From NCBI RefSeq assembly GCF_000349325.1, contig NC_020504.1, forward strand, positions 3,196,053 to 3,260,052: 64,000 nt of DNA, in the 5' to 3' direction. Below, one piece after another: positions 44,593 to 54,700 of this stretch. The notes below the pieces were generated by a model. That model saw nothing but the letters and a program-made list of their open reading frames with translations, was not told the origin of the DNA and made no database searches. The position numbers and the translations under genes are program-made. Source of the stretch: Streptomyces davaonensis JCM 4913 (lineage in GTDB: Bacteria; Actinomycetota; Actinomycetes; Streptomycetales; Streptomycetaceae). The first letter of the stretch is position 1; the number at the start of each line of letters is the position of its first letter.

Positions 44593-45361
44593 GCTTGACA
44601 ACCTTGTTGGTGAGAGTGCCGATGCCTTCGATGCTGACGGAGACCTCGTCGCCGACAGCGAGGGGGCCGACCCCCGCGGGGGTGCCCGTGAGGATCACGT
44701 CGCCGGGGAGCAGCGTCATGGCCTCGGTGATGTTGACGATCAGATCCTCGATGGAGTGGATCATCTCGCTGGTGCGGCCGAGCTGCCGCTGTTGCCCGTT
44801 GACCGTGAGCTGGACGGTCAGGTCGGAGGGGTCCAGGTCGGTCTCCACCCAGGGGCCCAGCGGGCAGGAGGTGTCGAAGCCCTTGGCCCGGGCCCACTGC
44901 TTCTCGCGCCGTTGTACGTCGCGGGCGGTGATGTCGTTGGCGCAGGTGTAGCCGAGGATCACGTCCTTGACGCGTTCGCGCGGGACCTCGCGGCACATCC
45001 GGCCGATGACCACGGCCAGCTCGGCCTCGTGGTGCAGTTCCTCGGAGAAGGAGGGGTACTGGATCTCGTCGCCGGGGCCGATGACGGAGGTCGAGGGCTT
45101 GAAGAAGGCGAAGGGCGCGTCCGGGACCTCGTTGCCCAGTTCCTTCGCGTGCTCGGCGTAGTTGCGGCCGAAGGCCACGACCTTGTTGGGGAGCACCGGG
45201 GGCAGCAGCCGCACCTTGCTGAGCGGGACCTTCGTGCCGGAGAGCTCGAATTCCGCGAACGGGATGCCCTTGATGATGTCGAGGACGAGTTCGTCAGGCT
45301 TGTCGCCCTCGACCGCGCCGAAGGCGACGTTCCCGTCGATGGAGAATCTGGCGATGCGCAC
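44585..45361 (-). CDS. Fumarylacetoacetate hydrolase-family protein
   Basis: A 258-residue FAH-fold enzyme. Seen: VVAFGRNYAEHAKELG, FFKPSTSVIGPGDEI, the metal-binding ELHHEAELAVVIGR, GYTCANDITARDVQ and GDVILTGTPAGVGPL. Related proteins act on beta-diketones or decarboxylate oxaloacetate; the true substrate is unknown. The GTG start lies at the head of a two-gene unit with gltX (8-bp overlap), a conserved pairing in actinobacteria. Confidence 0.88.
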   Translation of the reverse strand: MRIARFSIDGNVAFGAVEGDKPDELVLDIIKGIPFAEFELSGTKVPLSKVRLLPPVLPNKVVAFGRNYAEHAKELGNEVPDAPFAFFKPSTSVIGPGDEIQYPSFSEELHHEAELAVVIGRMCREVPRERVKDVILGYTCANDITARDVQRREKQWARAKGFDTSCPLGPWVETDLDPSDLTVQLTVNGQQRQLGRTSEMIHSIEDLIVNITEAMTLLPGDVILTGTPAGVGPLAVGDEVSVSIEGIGTLTNKVVKRG

Positions 45362-45430
45362 GGGGCCCCTTTGAAGCGGCTGGAGACTGACGCTCCAGGC
45401 TAACGCGGCCGGGGCGGCCCGCTCGCGGCA

Positions 45431-45619
45431 TTACTCCGCTGCGGTGGCGGCGAGGGGCAGCTGGTCCAGGACCGTGCGGCGCGGGTTCGCGGTCTGGGTC
45501 GGGAGATCGACGGAGTGCTCCGGCCGCTCCGGGGTGCGCAGGTCGTCGGCGCCGTCGAGGTGGGCCAGCGTCGTGCGCCGCGGGTTGGCTATGGTGCGGA
45601 TCATCATCGTCGTCTTCAC
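45431..45619 (-). CDS. Small repeat-containing peptide of unknown function
   Basis: A 62-residue peptide with two copies of the motif ANPRRT-L: ANPRRTTLAHLDG near residue 11 and ANPRRTVLDQLPLA near residue 44. They are joined by a Pro/Glu-rich acidic linker (RTPERPEHSVDLPTQT). It has no signal peptide or cysteine. The GTG at 45619 follows a weak AGGG; the ATG four codons on is possible. It lies upstream of, and divergent from, conservon 1. The duplicated short motif could be two identical binding or processing sites. I do not recognise a function. Confidence 0.55.
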   Translation of the reverse strand: MKTTMMIRTIANPRRTTLAHLDGADDLRTPERPEHSVDLPTQTANPRRTVLDQLPLAATAAE

Positions 45620-46186
45620 GGTTGTACGCAGCCCTGTTCGTGTGCGGTGGGAGAGTTGGCAGATCGCGCCCTCTTGTAAAGCGCCAGGCTAAACATCCGA
45701 TTCCCCGGGAAAGCCGTGAAGACCCCATGACCTGCGTGTGAGTTTGCTCACGGGTTCAGACTCAAACCGGTCAAATCAGGCCCACAACCCACCCTAATGA
45801 AACGGACATTAGCGACCTGAAGCCATCATTCCGCTCCTGATCATGAGGACTGGGACACCCCCCGCCCCTAAGCAACTCGCTCCAATACGTCCGTTTTAGG
45901 GTGGATCACTTTCTACGTCGGGTGACTCAGCACTCACAAGGCGTCACCTAGGTCACGGCTCGGTCCACGGCCCTTGTTGGAGATCCTGCACTGTGCTGGA
46001 ATTCCACGGACCGCCGCAGGTTCGTGCCGGCGCGCAGGGCGCAACAGCGCCGAGCGGCGGCGGAAGGGGGAGCCAGCGCCGGTCACTCACGACCATCAGG
46101 GGACGTAATTCAGGACGTCCTCTACTACGCCGACACCGTCCTGTCCGTTCATTCGGAGGGGGCCTGGTCCAGAGGTTGCGACGCTA
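45620..46186. other. Long regulatory region ahead of conservon 1
   Basis: 567 bp without a convincing gene. It holds GTGAG-TTTG-CTCAC near 45737, a long split inverted repeat (45789-45807 with 45889-45904), an inner CTAATG-AAACGGA-CATTAG, and a GGTGAC (45921-45926) / GTCACC (45943-45948) / GGTCAC (45951-45956) cluster that looks like a BldD-type target. The multiple dyads suggest heavy control of cvnA1. Confidence 0.5.
45789..45904. repeat. Long-range inverted repeat in cvnA1 promoter region
   Basis: CCACCCTAATGAAACGGAC (45789-45807) matches the reverse complement of GTCCGTTTTAGGGTGG (45889-45904) at all 16 bases of the shorter arm, after a 3-base gap in alignment. The arms are 81 bp apart. 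Confidence 0.7.
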
Positions 46187-49100
46187 GTGCAGGGACGATT
46201 CAAGAGGGATGGCAGTGCTTCGGCGGAGCCGGAGCTGCACGGCGGGACTGGCCCCAATGCCGGCAGTCCCTCGCCCCAGCACGCCCAGAACCCGGGCTCG
46301 GCCGCGTCCGCTGACGGCGCTCCGGGTGGCTCGGGTCCGGCGAGCCCCACGGCCCCGGCGGTCAAGCCGCCGAAGGGTCCCACCAACCCGGGTCCGCGAA
46401 TAGCCCTGCGCAACTGGCGTATCTCCACGCGCCTGGTGTCGCTGCTCGCTCTTCCGGTCGTCGCGGCCACGTCGCTGGGCGCTCTGCGTATCAGCGACTC
46501 CATGGACGACATGCAGCAGCTCGACAACATGAAGCTGCTGACGGACATGACCAAGCAGGCCACCGAGCTGGCCGCCGCGCTCCAGGAGGAGCGCGACCAG
46601 TCCGCGGGTCCGCTGGCGCACGGCGAGAAGGCCACCGGCTACACGGTCAAGGGCTACACCGACAAGACCGACCGGCTGCGCGAGAACTTCATCGAGTCCG
46701 CCGAAGAGGTCGACACCTCCGACGGCAACCTCCAGGGCGTCCACGACACCCTCGTCGGTGTCGTCCGTGACCTGCGCACGCTCAGCAGCATCCGCCGCGA
46801 CGCCTACCAGGCCGAGGACAACTCCACGCAGACGGTCGAGGCCTACCACCGGCTGATCGAGCACCTGCTGGACCTCTCCCAGGACATGGCCGAGGCGACC
46901 AGCAACCCCGACATGATCCAGCGCACCCGTGCGCTGGCGGCCTTCTCCTCCGCCAAGGAGTACGCCTCCATCCAGCGCGCGGTGCTCGCCGCGGCCCTGC
47001 CGGTGAACACCAAGGCCACCGGCGACCTCTCGGACAACGACCGGCTCTACGCCCAGTCGGCGCTGGCCAGCCAGACCTCCGAACTCGCCAGCTTCAAGGC
47101 GATCTACGGCGGTGAGGGCGCCGCCGAGCTGCTCAAGCCGGTCGAGGAGGGCAACTCCACGATCCAGGCCACCGACACCTACGGCGACCGCGCCATCACC
47201 AGTGGTCTGGCCACGGTGGACCGGCGCTCGTACAAGGACTGGGTGGACGACAGCTCGATCAAGATCGAGCAGATGGGCAACATCGAGCGCACGCTCCTGG
47301 AGCAGATGGAGCAGAAGGCCCGCGAGCTGCGCAACGACTCCGAGCGCGACGCGATCATCTCCGGTGTGCTGATCCTGCTCGTGCTCGGTGTGTCCCTGGT
47401 CGGCGCCTTCGTCGTGGCCCGCTCCATGATCCGCTCGCTGCGCAGGCTCGAGGAGACCGCCACCAAGGTCGCCTCGGACCGACTGCCCGAGCTGGTCAAG
47501 CAGCTGTCCGAGTCCGACCCGCAGGACGTCGACACGTCCGTGGAGTCGGTCGGTGTGCACTCCCGGGACGAGATCGGCCGAGTGGCCGCGGCCTTCGACG
47601 ACGTGCACCGCGAGGCGGTCCGCCTCGCCGCCGAGCAGGCCCTTCTGCGGGGCAACGTCAACGCGATGTTCACCAACCTCTCGCGCCGCTCCCAGGGTCT
47701 TATCCAGCGTCAGCTGTCGCTGATCTCCGAACTGGAGTCCCGCGAGGCCGACCCGGACCAGCTGTCCTCGCTGTTCAAGCTCGACCACCTCGCGACCCGC
47801 ATGCGCCGTAACGGTGAGAACCTCCTCGTTCTCGCCGGTGAAGAGCCCGGCCGCCGCTGGACCCGCCCGGTCCCGCTGGTCGACGTGCTCCGCGCCGCCG
47901 CGTCCGAGGTGGAGCAGTACGAGCGCATCGAGCTGGCCTCGGTGCCGACCACCGAAGTGGCCGGCCGTGTGGTCAACGACCTCGTGCACCTGCTCGCCGA
48001 GCTGCTGGAGAACGCGACCTCGTTCTCCTCCCCGCAGACCAAGGTCAAGGTCACCGGTCACGCGCTGCCCGACGGCCGGGTGCTGATCGAGATCCACGAC
48101 ACCGGTATCGGCCTCTCCCCCGAGGACCTCGCGGCGATCAACGAGCGGCTCGCCTCGCCGCCCACCGTGGACGTCTCCGTCTCCCGCCGCATGGGCCTCT
48201 TCGTGGTCGGTCGTCTGTCGCAGCGGCACGGCATCCGCATCCAGCTGCGTCCGTCCGACTCCGGTGGTACGACCGCGCTGGTCATGCTCCCCGTCGATGT
48301 CGCCCAGGGCGGCAAGAAGCCCGCTCCGGGCAAGCCCGGCCAGGGTTCCTCCGGCGGTCCCGCCGCCGCGCAGGCCGCCGCCGGTGCCGCCGCCGCGCGT
48401 CGGCAGAGCGGTGCCGTCGGTGCCGGATCGCCCAGCGCGGGTGCCCTCGGTGGCGGTGCCTCCGGTGGTCTGCTCGGTGCCGGTCAGGGACCGCGCGCCG
48501 CGCTGCCCGGCCGTGATTCGGCCGGCCGTCCCGGCGGCCCGCGTGGACCGCAGGCTCCGGCCGGACCTCCGCAGGGCCGTCAGGCTCCGCAGTCCCCCGT
48601 CGGCTTCGGGCAGCAGGCGCCCGGCGCCACGCAGGGCCTCCAGGCCGCGGGCTCCGGTGCCCCGGACGCCTTCGGTGGGCGTCCCACGGCATCGGCGTCC
48701 CAGGGTCAGGACGCCTTCGGTGGCGGCCGTCCCACGCCGCCCGCCCCGCAGCAGTCCGCGAGCAACAAGGCCGAGCAGGGCGGCGGTGGCCGTCGTAACC
48801 GTCGGCCGCAGCTGCCGGGCACCCGCCGCGGCCCCCGGGCCGAACTGCCGGGCGCCGGTGCCGGTCAGCCGCGCACGCCGAGCTGGAGCGACGAGAACGC
48901 CCAGCCGCCGGTGCCGCGCGCCTCGCTGGACACCCCGCGCGGCCATGACGAGCAGGACCCGGCGCAGACCTCGCGGATGCCGCGGATCGACGACCGGCAG
49001 GGCCCGGCCACGACGGCCGAGATGCCCGCGGTCCCGCGCGGCGACGGCCGCCAGGCCCCGTCGTACGACTCCCCGCAGAACACCGGCCAGTACCAGCGGC

Positions 49101-49882
49101 CGAACGTTCCGCAGGGTCAGCAGACGGGCGAGTACGCCCGCCCGGACCTCTACGGCCCGGCGGGCAACCAGTCCACGGGGCAGTTCCCGGCTCCGCAGGG
49201 CTACAACAACGGCTCGGCACAGGGCTACGACGGCAGCTCGACCGGACAGCACTCCCTGCCGGGACAGCAGAACCCGTCCACCACGGGCCAGTTCCAGCGG
49301 CCCCAGGCGGGCGGTCCGGCCGACTACAGCCCCCCGCGTCCGCCGGCCCCGCCGCGTCCGCAGGCACGCCCGACCCGTCCCGAGCCCGAGGCGCTGCCGC
49401 CGGCGGCCGGTCCCGGTGACGGACGGACGCCGCTGTACGACACCCTGGAGACCAACTGGTTCCACGGCCAGCAGCAGGCACAGCAGGGCCATGGGCAGCA
49501 GCCCAACGGCTCGGCGCCCGCTCCGGCCCAGGCACCGCAGTCCCAGGCCCCCCACACTCCTCCCGCTCCGCAGCGCCCGGCCGCCACCGGCACCTGGCGC
49601 AGCTCGCCGAACGACGACCTCGTCCGGCAGGCAGAGCGGGTCCGCCAGCCGGCCGCGGGCGGGGTCACCACCTCCGGCCTGCCCAAGCGGGTGCCCAGGG
49701 CGAACCTCGTCCCGGGCACGGCTCAGCAGCAACAGCACCAAGCCGGTCCGCAGGTCTCGCGTGCGCCTGATGACGTACGTGGACGGCTGACCAATCTCCG
49801 TCGGGGTATCGCGCAGGGTCGTCAGGCCGGCAACGGTCAGACCGGCAGCTTCCCGAGCCCCACTCACCAGCAGGAGCGTTAG
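46187..49882 (+). CDS. cvnA1: Conservon 1 sensor-kinase-like protein CvnA
   Basis: A 1231-residue membrane protein. A Pro/Ala-rich cytoplasmic start is followed by membrane helix 1 (about 78-98), an extracytoplasmic helical sensor domain (about 100-385) of the nitrate/nitrite-sensor type, membrane helix 2 (about 388-410) and a HAMP region. DHLATRMRRNGENLLVLAGEE and a GHKL ATPase domain (LVHLLAELLENATSFSS, IEIHDTGIGL, RRMGLFVVGRL) follow. The last 550 residues are low-complexity Pro/Gln/Gly/Ala. Conservons are Streptomyces four-gene units in which CvnA works with a Roadblock protein, a DUF742 protein and a GTPase, like a bacterial G-protein complex. The GTG at 46187 matches relatives; the ribosome site is distant. 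Confidence 0.93.
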   Translation: MQGRFKRDGSASAEPELHGGTGPNAGSPSPQHAQNPGSAASADGAPGGSGPASPTAPAVKPPKGPTNPGPRIALRNWRISTRLVSLLALPVVAATSLGALRISDSMDDMQQLDNMKLLTDMTKQATELAAALQEERDQSAGPLAHGEKATGYTVKGYTDKTDRLRENFIESAEEVDTSDGNLQGVHDTLVGVVRDLRTLSSIRRDAYQAEDNSTQTVEAYHRLIEHLLDLSQDMAEATSNPDMIQRTRALAAFSSAKEYASIQRAVLAAALPVNTKATGDLSDNDRLYAQSALASQTSELASFKAIYGGEGAAELLKPVEEGNSTIQATDTYGDRAITSGLATVDRRSYKDWVDDSSIKIEQMGNIERTLLEQMEQKARELRNDSERDAIISGVLILLVLGVSLVGAFVVARSMIRSLRRLEETATKVASDRLPELVKQLSESDPQDVDTSVESVGVHSRDEIGRVAAAFDDVHREAVRLAAEQALLRGNVNAMFTNLSRRSQGLIQRQLSLISELESREADPDQLSSLFKLDHLATRMRRNGENLLVLAGEEPGRRWTRPVPLVDVLRAAASEVEQYERIELASVPTTEVAGRVVNDLVHLLAELLENATSFSSPQTKVKVTGHALPDGRVLIEIHDTGIGLSPEDLAAINERLASPPTVDVSVSRRMGLFVVGRLSQRHGIRIQLRPSDSGGTTALVMLPVDVAQGGKKPAPGKPGQGSSGGPAAAQAAAGAAAARRQSGAVGAGSPSAGALGGGASGGLLGAGQGPRAALPGRDSAGRPGGPRGPQAPAGPPQGRQAPQSPVGFGQQAPGATQGLQAAGSGAPDAFGGRPTASASQGQDAFGGGRPTPPAPQQSASNKAEQGGGGRRNRRPQLPGTRRGPRAELPGAGAGQPRTPSWSDENAQPPVPRASLDTPRGHDEQDPAQTSRMPRIDDRQGPATTAEMPAVPRGDGRQAPSYDSPQNTGQYQRPNVPQGQQTGEYARPDLYGPAGNQSTGQFPAPQGYNNGSAQGYDGSSTGQHSLPGQQNPSTTGQFQRPQAGGPADYSPPRPPAPPRPQARPTRPEPEALPPAAGPGDGRTPLYDTLETNWFHGQQQAQQGHGQQPNGSAPAPAQAPQSQAPHTPPAPQRPAATGTWRSSPNDDLVRQAERVRQPAAGGVTTSGLPKRVPRANLVPGTAQQQQHQAGPQVSRAPDDVRGRLTNLRRGIAQGRQAGNGQTGSFPSPTHQQER

Positions 49883-50305
49883 TTGAGTCAGATGAGCCAG
49901 GCGGCACAGAACCTCAACTGGTTGATCACCAACTTCGTGGACAACACCCCCGGGGTGTCCCACACCGTCGTCGTGTCCGCCGACGGACTTCTGCTGGCGC
50001 TCTCGGAGGGATTCCCGCGCGACCGTGCCGACCAGCTGGCGGCCGTCGCGTCCGGACTGACCTCGCTGACCGCCGGTGCCTCCCGGATCTTCGAGGGCGG
50101 CAACGTGGCACAGACGGTCGTGGAGATGGAGCGAGGATTCCTTTTCCTCATGTCCGTCTCCGACGGCTCTTCCCTGGCCGTGCTCGCGCACCCCGAGTGC
50201 GACATCGGCCTCGTCGGCTACGAAATGGCGCTGCTGGTGGACCGGGCGGGTGCGGTGCTCACGCCCGATCTCCGTGCCGAGCTGCAAGGCAGTCTGCTCC
50301 ACTGA
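49883..50305 (+). CDS. cvnB1: Conservon 1 Roadblock/LC7 protein CvnB
   Basis: A 140-residue Roadblock/LC7 domain protein (NLNWLITNFVDNTPGVSHTVVVSADG, ASGLTSLTAGASRIFEGG). Roadblock proteins regulate small GTPases. The TTG directly after the cvnA1 stop has AGGAG at good spacing; an ATG three codons later is further from it. It is coupled to cvnA1. Confidence 0.93.
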   Translation: MSQMSQAAQNLNWLITNFVDNTPGVSHTVVVSADGLLLALSEGFPRDRADQLAAVASGLTSLTAGASRIFEGGNVAQTVVEMERGFLFLMSVSDGSSLAVLAHPECDIGLVGYEMALLVDRAGAVLTPDLRAELQGSLLH

Positions 50306-50417
50306 CCCACCTCGGATCCACCCGCCTCACCAAATCACCGTCAGGCCGACACAGTCCCCCCACCGGCCCCGTTCAGACGGCACGACTGACCCACATGCTG
50401 TCCCGCCCGGAGGATTC

Positions 50418-50816
50418 ATGACCCCGCCCAACGCCTCTCATGATCCGTACGCGGAGCCGTACGAGGATGAGGGCGACCAGCCGCTGGTACGTCCCTATGC
50501 GATGACCGGCGGCCGGACCCGGCCGCGCTACCAGCTGGCCATCGAGGCCCTGATCAGCACCACGGCCGACCCGGCAGCGCTCATGGGGCTGCTCCCGGAG
50601 CACCAGCGCATCTGCCATCTGTGCCGTGAGGTCAAGTCGGTCGCCGAGGTCTCGGCGCTGCTGTCGATGCCTCTCGGTGTGGCCCGGATCCTCGTCGCCG
50701 ACTTGGCGGAGGCCGGGCTTGTCGCCATTCACCAGCCGGGCGGCGACGAGAACAACGGCGGCGCTCCGGATGTGACGCTGCTCGAAAGGGTGCTCAGTGG
50801 ACTTCGCAAGCTCTGA
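50418..50816 (+). CDS. cvnC1: Conservon 1 DUF742 protein CvnC
   Basis: 132 residues. The DUF742 winged-helix-like domain spans RPYAMTGGRTRPRYQLAIEAL to the C-terminal LLERVLSGLRKL. CvnC bridges other conservon members. The ATG has a CGGAGG site. It overlaps cvnD1 by 20 bases, so translation is coupled. Confidence 0.92.
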   Translation: MTPPNASHDPYAEPYEDEGDQPLVRPYAMTGGRTRPRYQLAIEALISTTADPAALMGLLPEHQRICHLCREVKSVAEVSALLSMPLGVARILVADLAEAGLVAIHQPGGDENNGGAPDVTLLERVLSGLRKL

Positions 50817-51372
50817 CGGAGGCCGGGCGACCACCTCCGCGAAGATCGTGGTGGCGGGCGGCTTCGGCGTCGGCAAGACGACGTTCGTCGGCGCCGTCTC
50901 CGAGATCAACCCGCTGCGCACGGAGGCTGTCATGACGTCCGCGAGCGCGGGCATCGACGACCTCACCCACACCGGGGACAAGACGACCACCACGGTCGCC
51001 ATGGACTTCGGACGTATCACCCTGGACCAGGACCTGATCCTGTACCTCTTCGGTACGCCCGGCCAGGACCGCTTCTGGTTCATGTGGGACGACCTGGTGC
51101 GCGGCGCGATCGGCGCGGTCGTGCTGGTCGACACCCGGCGCCTGGCCGACTGCTTCCCGGCGGTCGACTACTTCGAGAACAGCGGCCTGCCGTTCGTCGT
51201 GGCCCTCAACGGCTTCGACGGGCACCAGCCGTACGCGCCCGAGGAGGTGCGCGAGGCCCTTCAGATCGGCCCCGACACCCCCATCATCACGACGGACGCC
51301 CGGCACCGCTCCGATGCCAAGAGTGCGTTGATCACGCTGGTCGAGCACGCGCTGATGGCACGACTGAGGTAG
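50797..51372 (+). CDS. cvnD1: Conservon 1 GTPase CvnD
   Basis: A 191-residue Ras-like GTPase. P-loop GGFGVGKTTFVG, switch region THTGDKTTTTVAMDFGRI and Walker B/switch 2 YLFGTPGQDRFWFMWDD are clear. The base-specificity motif is LNGFD in place of NKxD, as in other CvnD proteins, so guanine specificity is not obvious from that motif. It ends conservon 1; no P450 or CvnE gene follows. Confidence 0.93.
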   Translation: MDFASSDGGRATTSAKIVVAGGFGVGKTTFVGAVSEINPLRTEAVMTSASAGIDDLTHTGDKTTTTVAMDFGRITLDQDLILYLFGTPGQDRFWFMWDDLVRGAIGAVVLVDTRRLADCFPAVDYFENSGLPFVVALNGFDGHQPYAPEEVREALQIGPDTPIITTDARHRSDAKSALITLVEHALMARLR

Positions 51373-51750
51373 GTAACGAAATCGGCGGCCGCGTACGGCG
51401 GTTGTCGTAGATGTCCCGGAGCCGGCTGTGGCCTTTGACACGGTCGGCTTCGGTGTTCATAACGTTTCGGCAGAGGAATCGAGTGGTACCGCCACGCGTC
51501 GCGGTCAACCGGTCTCGCTGTGCGCACAAAGGCCCCGTCTTTTGACGGGGCTCGCTCTGTATGACCGTTTTATCCAGGGCTTACATCACGTGGAAAGATC
51601 GCTTCCGCATGTTTGGAAGTGCGCAGGTCCACGTGCTGGAATGCCTGAACTGCCCAATAGTCAATGACGTACTCATCAGTCGATGAGGTACTGGGCTCTG
51701 AGACACTGCGGCACAACGTAGGTGCCGACCGCCGGAAGGTTGTTGGTCGA
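51373..51750. other. Region between the two conservons
   Basis: 378 bp. Besides the conservon 1 terminator it holds two CACGTG palindromes within an inverted repeat (CACGTGGA at 51587-51594, TCCACGTG at 51628-51635) and an inner CTTCC/GGAAG stem. The conservon 2 promoter must be here. No gene was recognised. The cvnA2 frame is open back to an ATG at 51664. Confidence 0.5.
51532..51551 (+). terminator. Conservon 1 terminator
   Basis: Perfect 8-bp stem GCCCCGTC / GACGGGGC with TTTT loop, about 160 bp after cvnD1. Confidence 0.75.
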
Positions 51751-54700
51751 GTGAGGCGAAGCAAGAACGGTCCCGAGCCGTCGGCCCGGGGCAACTTCAC
51801 CCCGCCGCCGCGCGGAGCGGCGCCCGCCCCTGTGCCCGGTCCCGAGCCGACGGCCGCGCCTGCTCCGAGCGGCGGCCGTCTCTCCCCGCGCAACTGGCGC
51901 GTGCCGACGCGGCTGAACGCGATTCTGCTCATACCCGTGCTGGTCGGCCTGGTCATGGGCGGCTTCCAGGTGAAGAGCTCGATCGACACCTGGCAGGAGG
52001 CCGAGGACGCGGAGAACACCGCGCGTCTGGTGCGGGCCTCCCTGAACTACGCGGACGCGCTCTACAACGAGCGTGACGTCACCGCCGCGCCGCTGCTGAA
52101 GGGCTCCGCCCAGACGGCGAAGGACAAGGCGACCGTCACCGCGACCCGCAAGGCGACGGACGACGCGGCCGACCTCTTCGACGAGGCGACGCAGAGCATG
52201 CCGGAGAAGGCGGGCCTCGAGCGCCGTCTGTCACTGTTCCGCAAGGTCGAGCCGCAGCTCCAGACCCTGCGTGAGCGCGCGTACACCACCAAGCTCACCG
52301 GTGTGGAGACCGAGGAGGGCTACGTCAGCGTCGCCCACCCGCTGACCGAGTTCGCCAACGAGCTCGGCCTCGGCACCGGAAACATCACCTCGTACGGCCG
52401 TACGGTCTACGCGATGGAGCTGACCAAGGCGGCCCTGTCGCTCCAGCGCTCCATCGGTATGCACCTGCTGGTCCAGCCGGGCCCCGGCACCGGCAGCTTC
52501 ACCAGCCAGAAGGTCGCCCTGTCCTCGTACGCCTACCTGGAGGGCATCGCCGTCCAGGAGTACATCGGTGGTGGCACCGAGGCGGACGCGCAGAAACTCA
52601 AGGACGCCGAGGCCGACATCCGCACCAAGGGCGCGGCGCTGGCCAAGCAGGCCAAGGCCGAGAACCCGGACTACGTGTCGCCGCCGGAGAAGACCACCGA
52701 CATGGTCCGGGCGGTCGCGGGTCTGAAGACCACCGACCCCACCGAGCGTCTTGGGCTGGCCCAGAAGGGCGTCACCGCCGAGAACTGGTGGGCGGTCAAC
52801 ACCCTCAAGTACGACGCCTACCGGCAGATCGAGTCGGACATGGCCGACGCCGCGGTGAACGAGGCCGCGACGATCGCCGACGACGCCAAGCGTGACGCCT
52901 TCATCGTGGGTGCCGCCGTCGTGGTCGCCCTGCTCGCCGCGTTCATCCTGGCCGGCATGGTCGCCCGCCAGATGTCCCGCTCGATGCGCCAGCTGCGCAA
53001 CGCCGCCTTCGGCATCGCCGAGCAGCGGCTGCCGATGCTGGTCGACCAGCTCTCGCGCACCGACCCCGGCCGGGTCGACACCCGGGTGGCGCCGATCCCG
53101 ATCACCACCACCGACGAGATCGGCGAGGTCGCCCGCGCCTTCGACCAGGTCCACCGCGAGGCCGTCCGGCTCGCCGCCGAGCAGGCCCTCCTGCGGGGCA
53201 ACATCAACGCGATCTTCACCAACCTGTCGCGCCGCAACCAGTCGCTGATCGAGGGCCAGCTGACCCTGATCACCGACCTGGAGAACAACGAGGCCGACCC
53301 GGACCAGCTGGAGAACCTCTTCCGCCTGGACCACCTCGCGACCCGTATGCGCCGCAACGGCGAGAACCTCCTGGTCCTCGCCGGCGAGGAGCCCGGCCGC
53401 CGCTGGGACCAGCCGGTCCCGCTGGTCGACGTGCTGCGCGCCGCCTCCTCCGAGGTGGAGCAGTACGAGCGCATCGAGCTCTCCGGCGTCCCGGAGGCCG
53501 AGATCCACGGCCGCGCCGTGACCGACCTCGTGCACCTGCTGGCCGAGCTGCTGGAGAACGCCACCACGTTCTCCTCCCCGCAGACCAAGGTCCGCGTCAC
53601 CGCGACCCGTCTCCCGGACGGCCGCGTCATGGTCGAGATCCACGACAAGGGCATCGGCCTGACCGCCGAGGACTTCGCGGACATCAACCACAAGCTGGCC
53701 AACCCGCCGACCGTGGACGCCGCGATCTCCCAGCGCATGGGTCTGTTCGTGGTCGGCCGGCTGTCCGACCGGCACGGCATCCGGGTCCAGCTGCGCCCCT
53801 CGGGCGAGCAGGCCGGTACCACCTCGCTGGTCATGCTCCCCGACGCGATCACCCACGGTGGTGGTGGCGAGACGGCGCCGATGCAGGACGAGTTCACGGT
53901 CTCGCAGATCATCCCGGAGCAGCACTTCCAGGGTGAGGACTTCAGCAACCGCCAGCCGATGCGCACGGCGGCCGAGCTGGGCTTCGACGACAGCCGCTAC
54001 GAGGTCCCGGACGACATCCGCGATCTGGACCCGGTCGGCCGCTCCCTGATGCGCGAGGAGCGCCGGGCGGCCCTGGAGGCCCAGACGACCGGCCAGCCGC
54101 CCGCTCTCGAGGGCCCCGAGGAGGGCGCGTACGACGAGTACGCCGGGCAGCGCGGCTACGACAACAACGGTGCGGGCTTCCCCGAGCAGCAGGGGGCGTA
54201 CGACCAGCAGACGTCGTACGAGGAGCCCCAGCAGCCGGCGTACGAGGAGCAGTACTACGCGCCGAACGGCGGCCTGCCGCAGAACGACGCCTTCTCGTCG
54301 AACGGCGGCTACCCCGAGCCGGGCTATGCGGAGCCGGTCCAGGGGGCGCCCGCGGCCGCGCACGCCCCCGCCCCGGAGTCCTTCCCGGCCTTCGAAGAGC
54401 AGCGCTACCAGGACGACTGGCCGCAGCAGGACGACGTCCGCGGCAGCTACGCCGACCATTACGCTCCGGAAACGGAATCTCCGCAGGCCGCTGACACAAA
54501 TGAGCGCGACCGCGTAGGCTTCGAGCGTCCTGGATCGGCTGCCTCCGCCCCCCACACGCTGACCGACGCCGGGCTGCCCCGCCGCGGATCCGCTGCGGGC
54601 GGCACGAACGGCGCCCGGCCCGCGAAGCCGGAGACGCCGGCCCCCGCGGACAACTCCGGCGACTCCGGCTGGCGTTCGGCGAACGACGACCGCTGGCAGC

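Noticed and set aside
46184..50302. Very long minus-strand open frame opposite cvnA1 and cvnB1
   Set aside because: High-GC antisense shadow with no recognisable domain. The plus-strand reading has clear membrane, ATPase and Roadblock domains.
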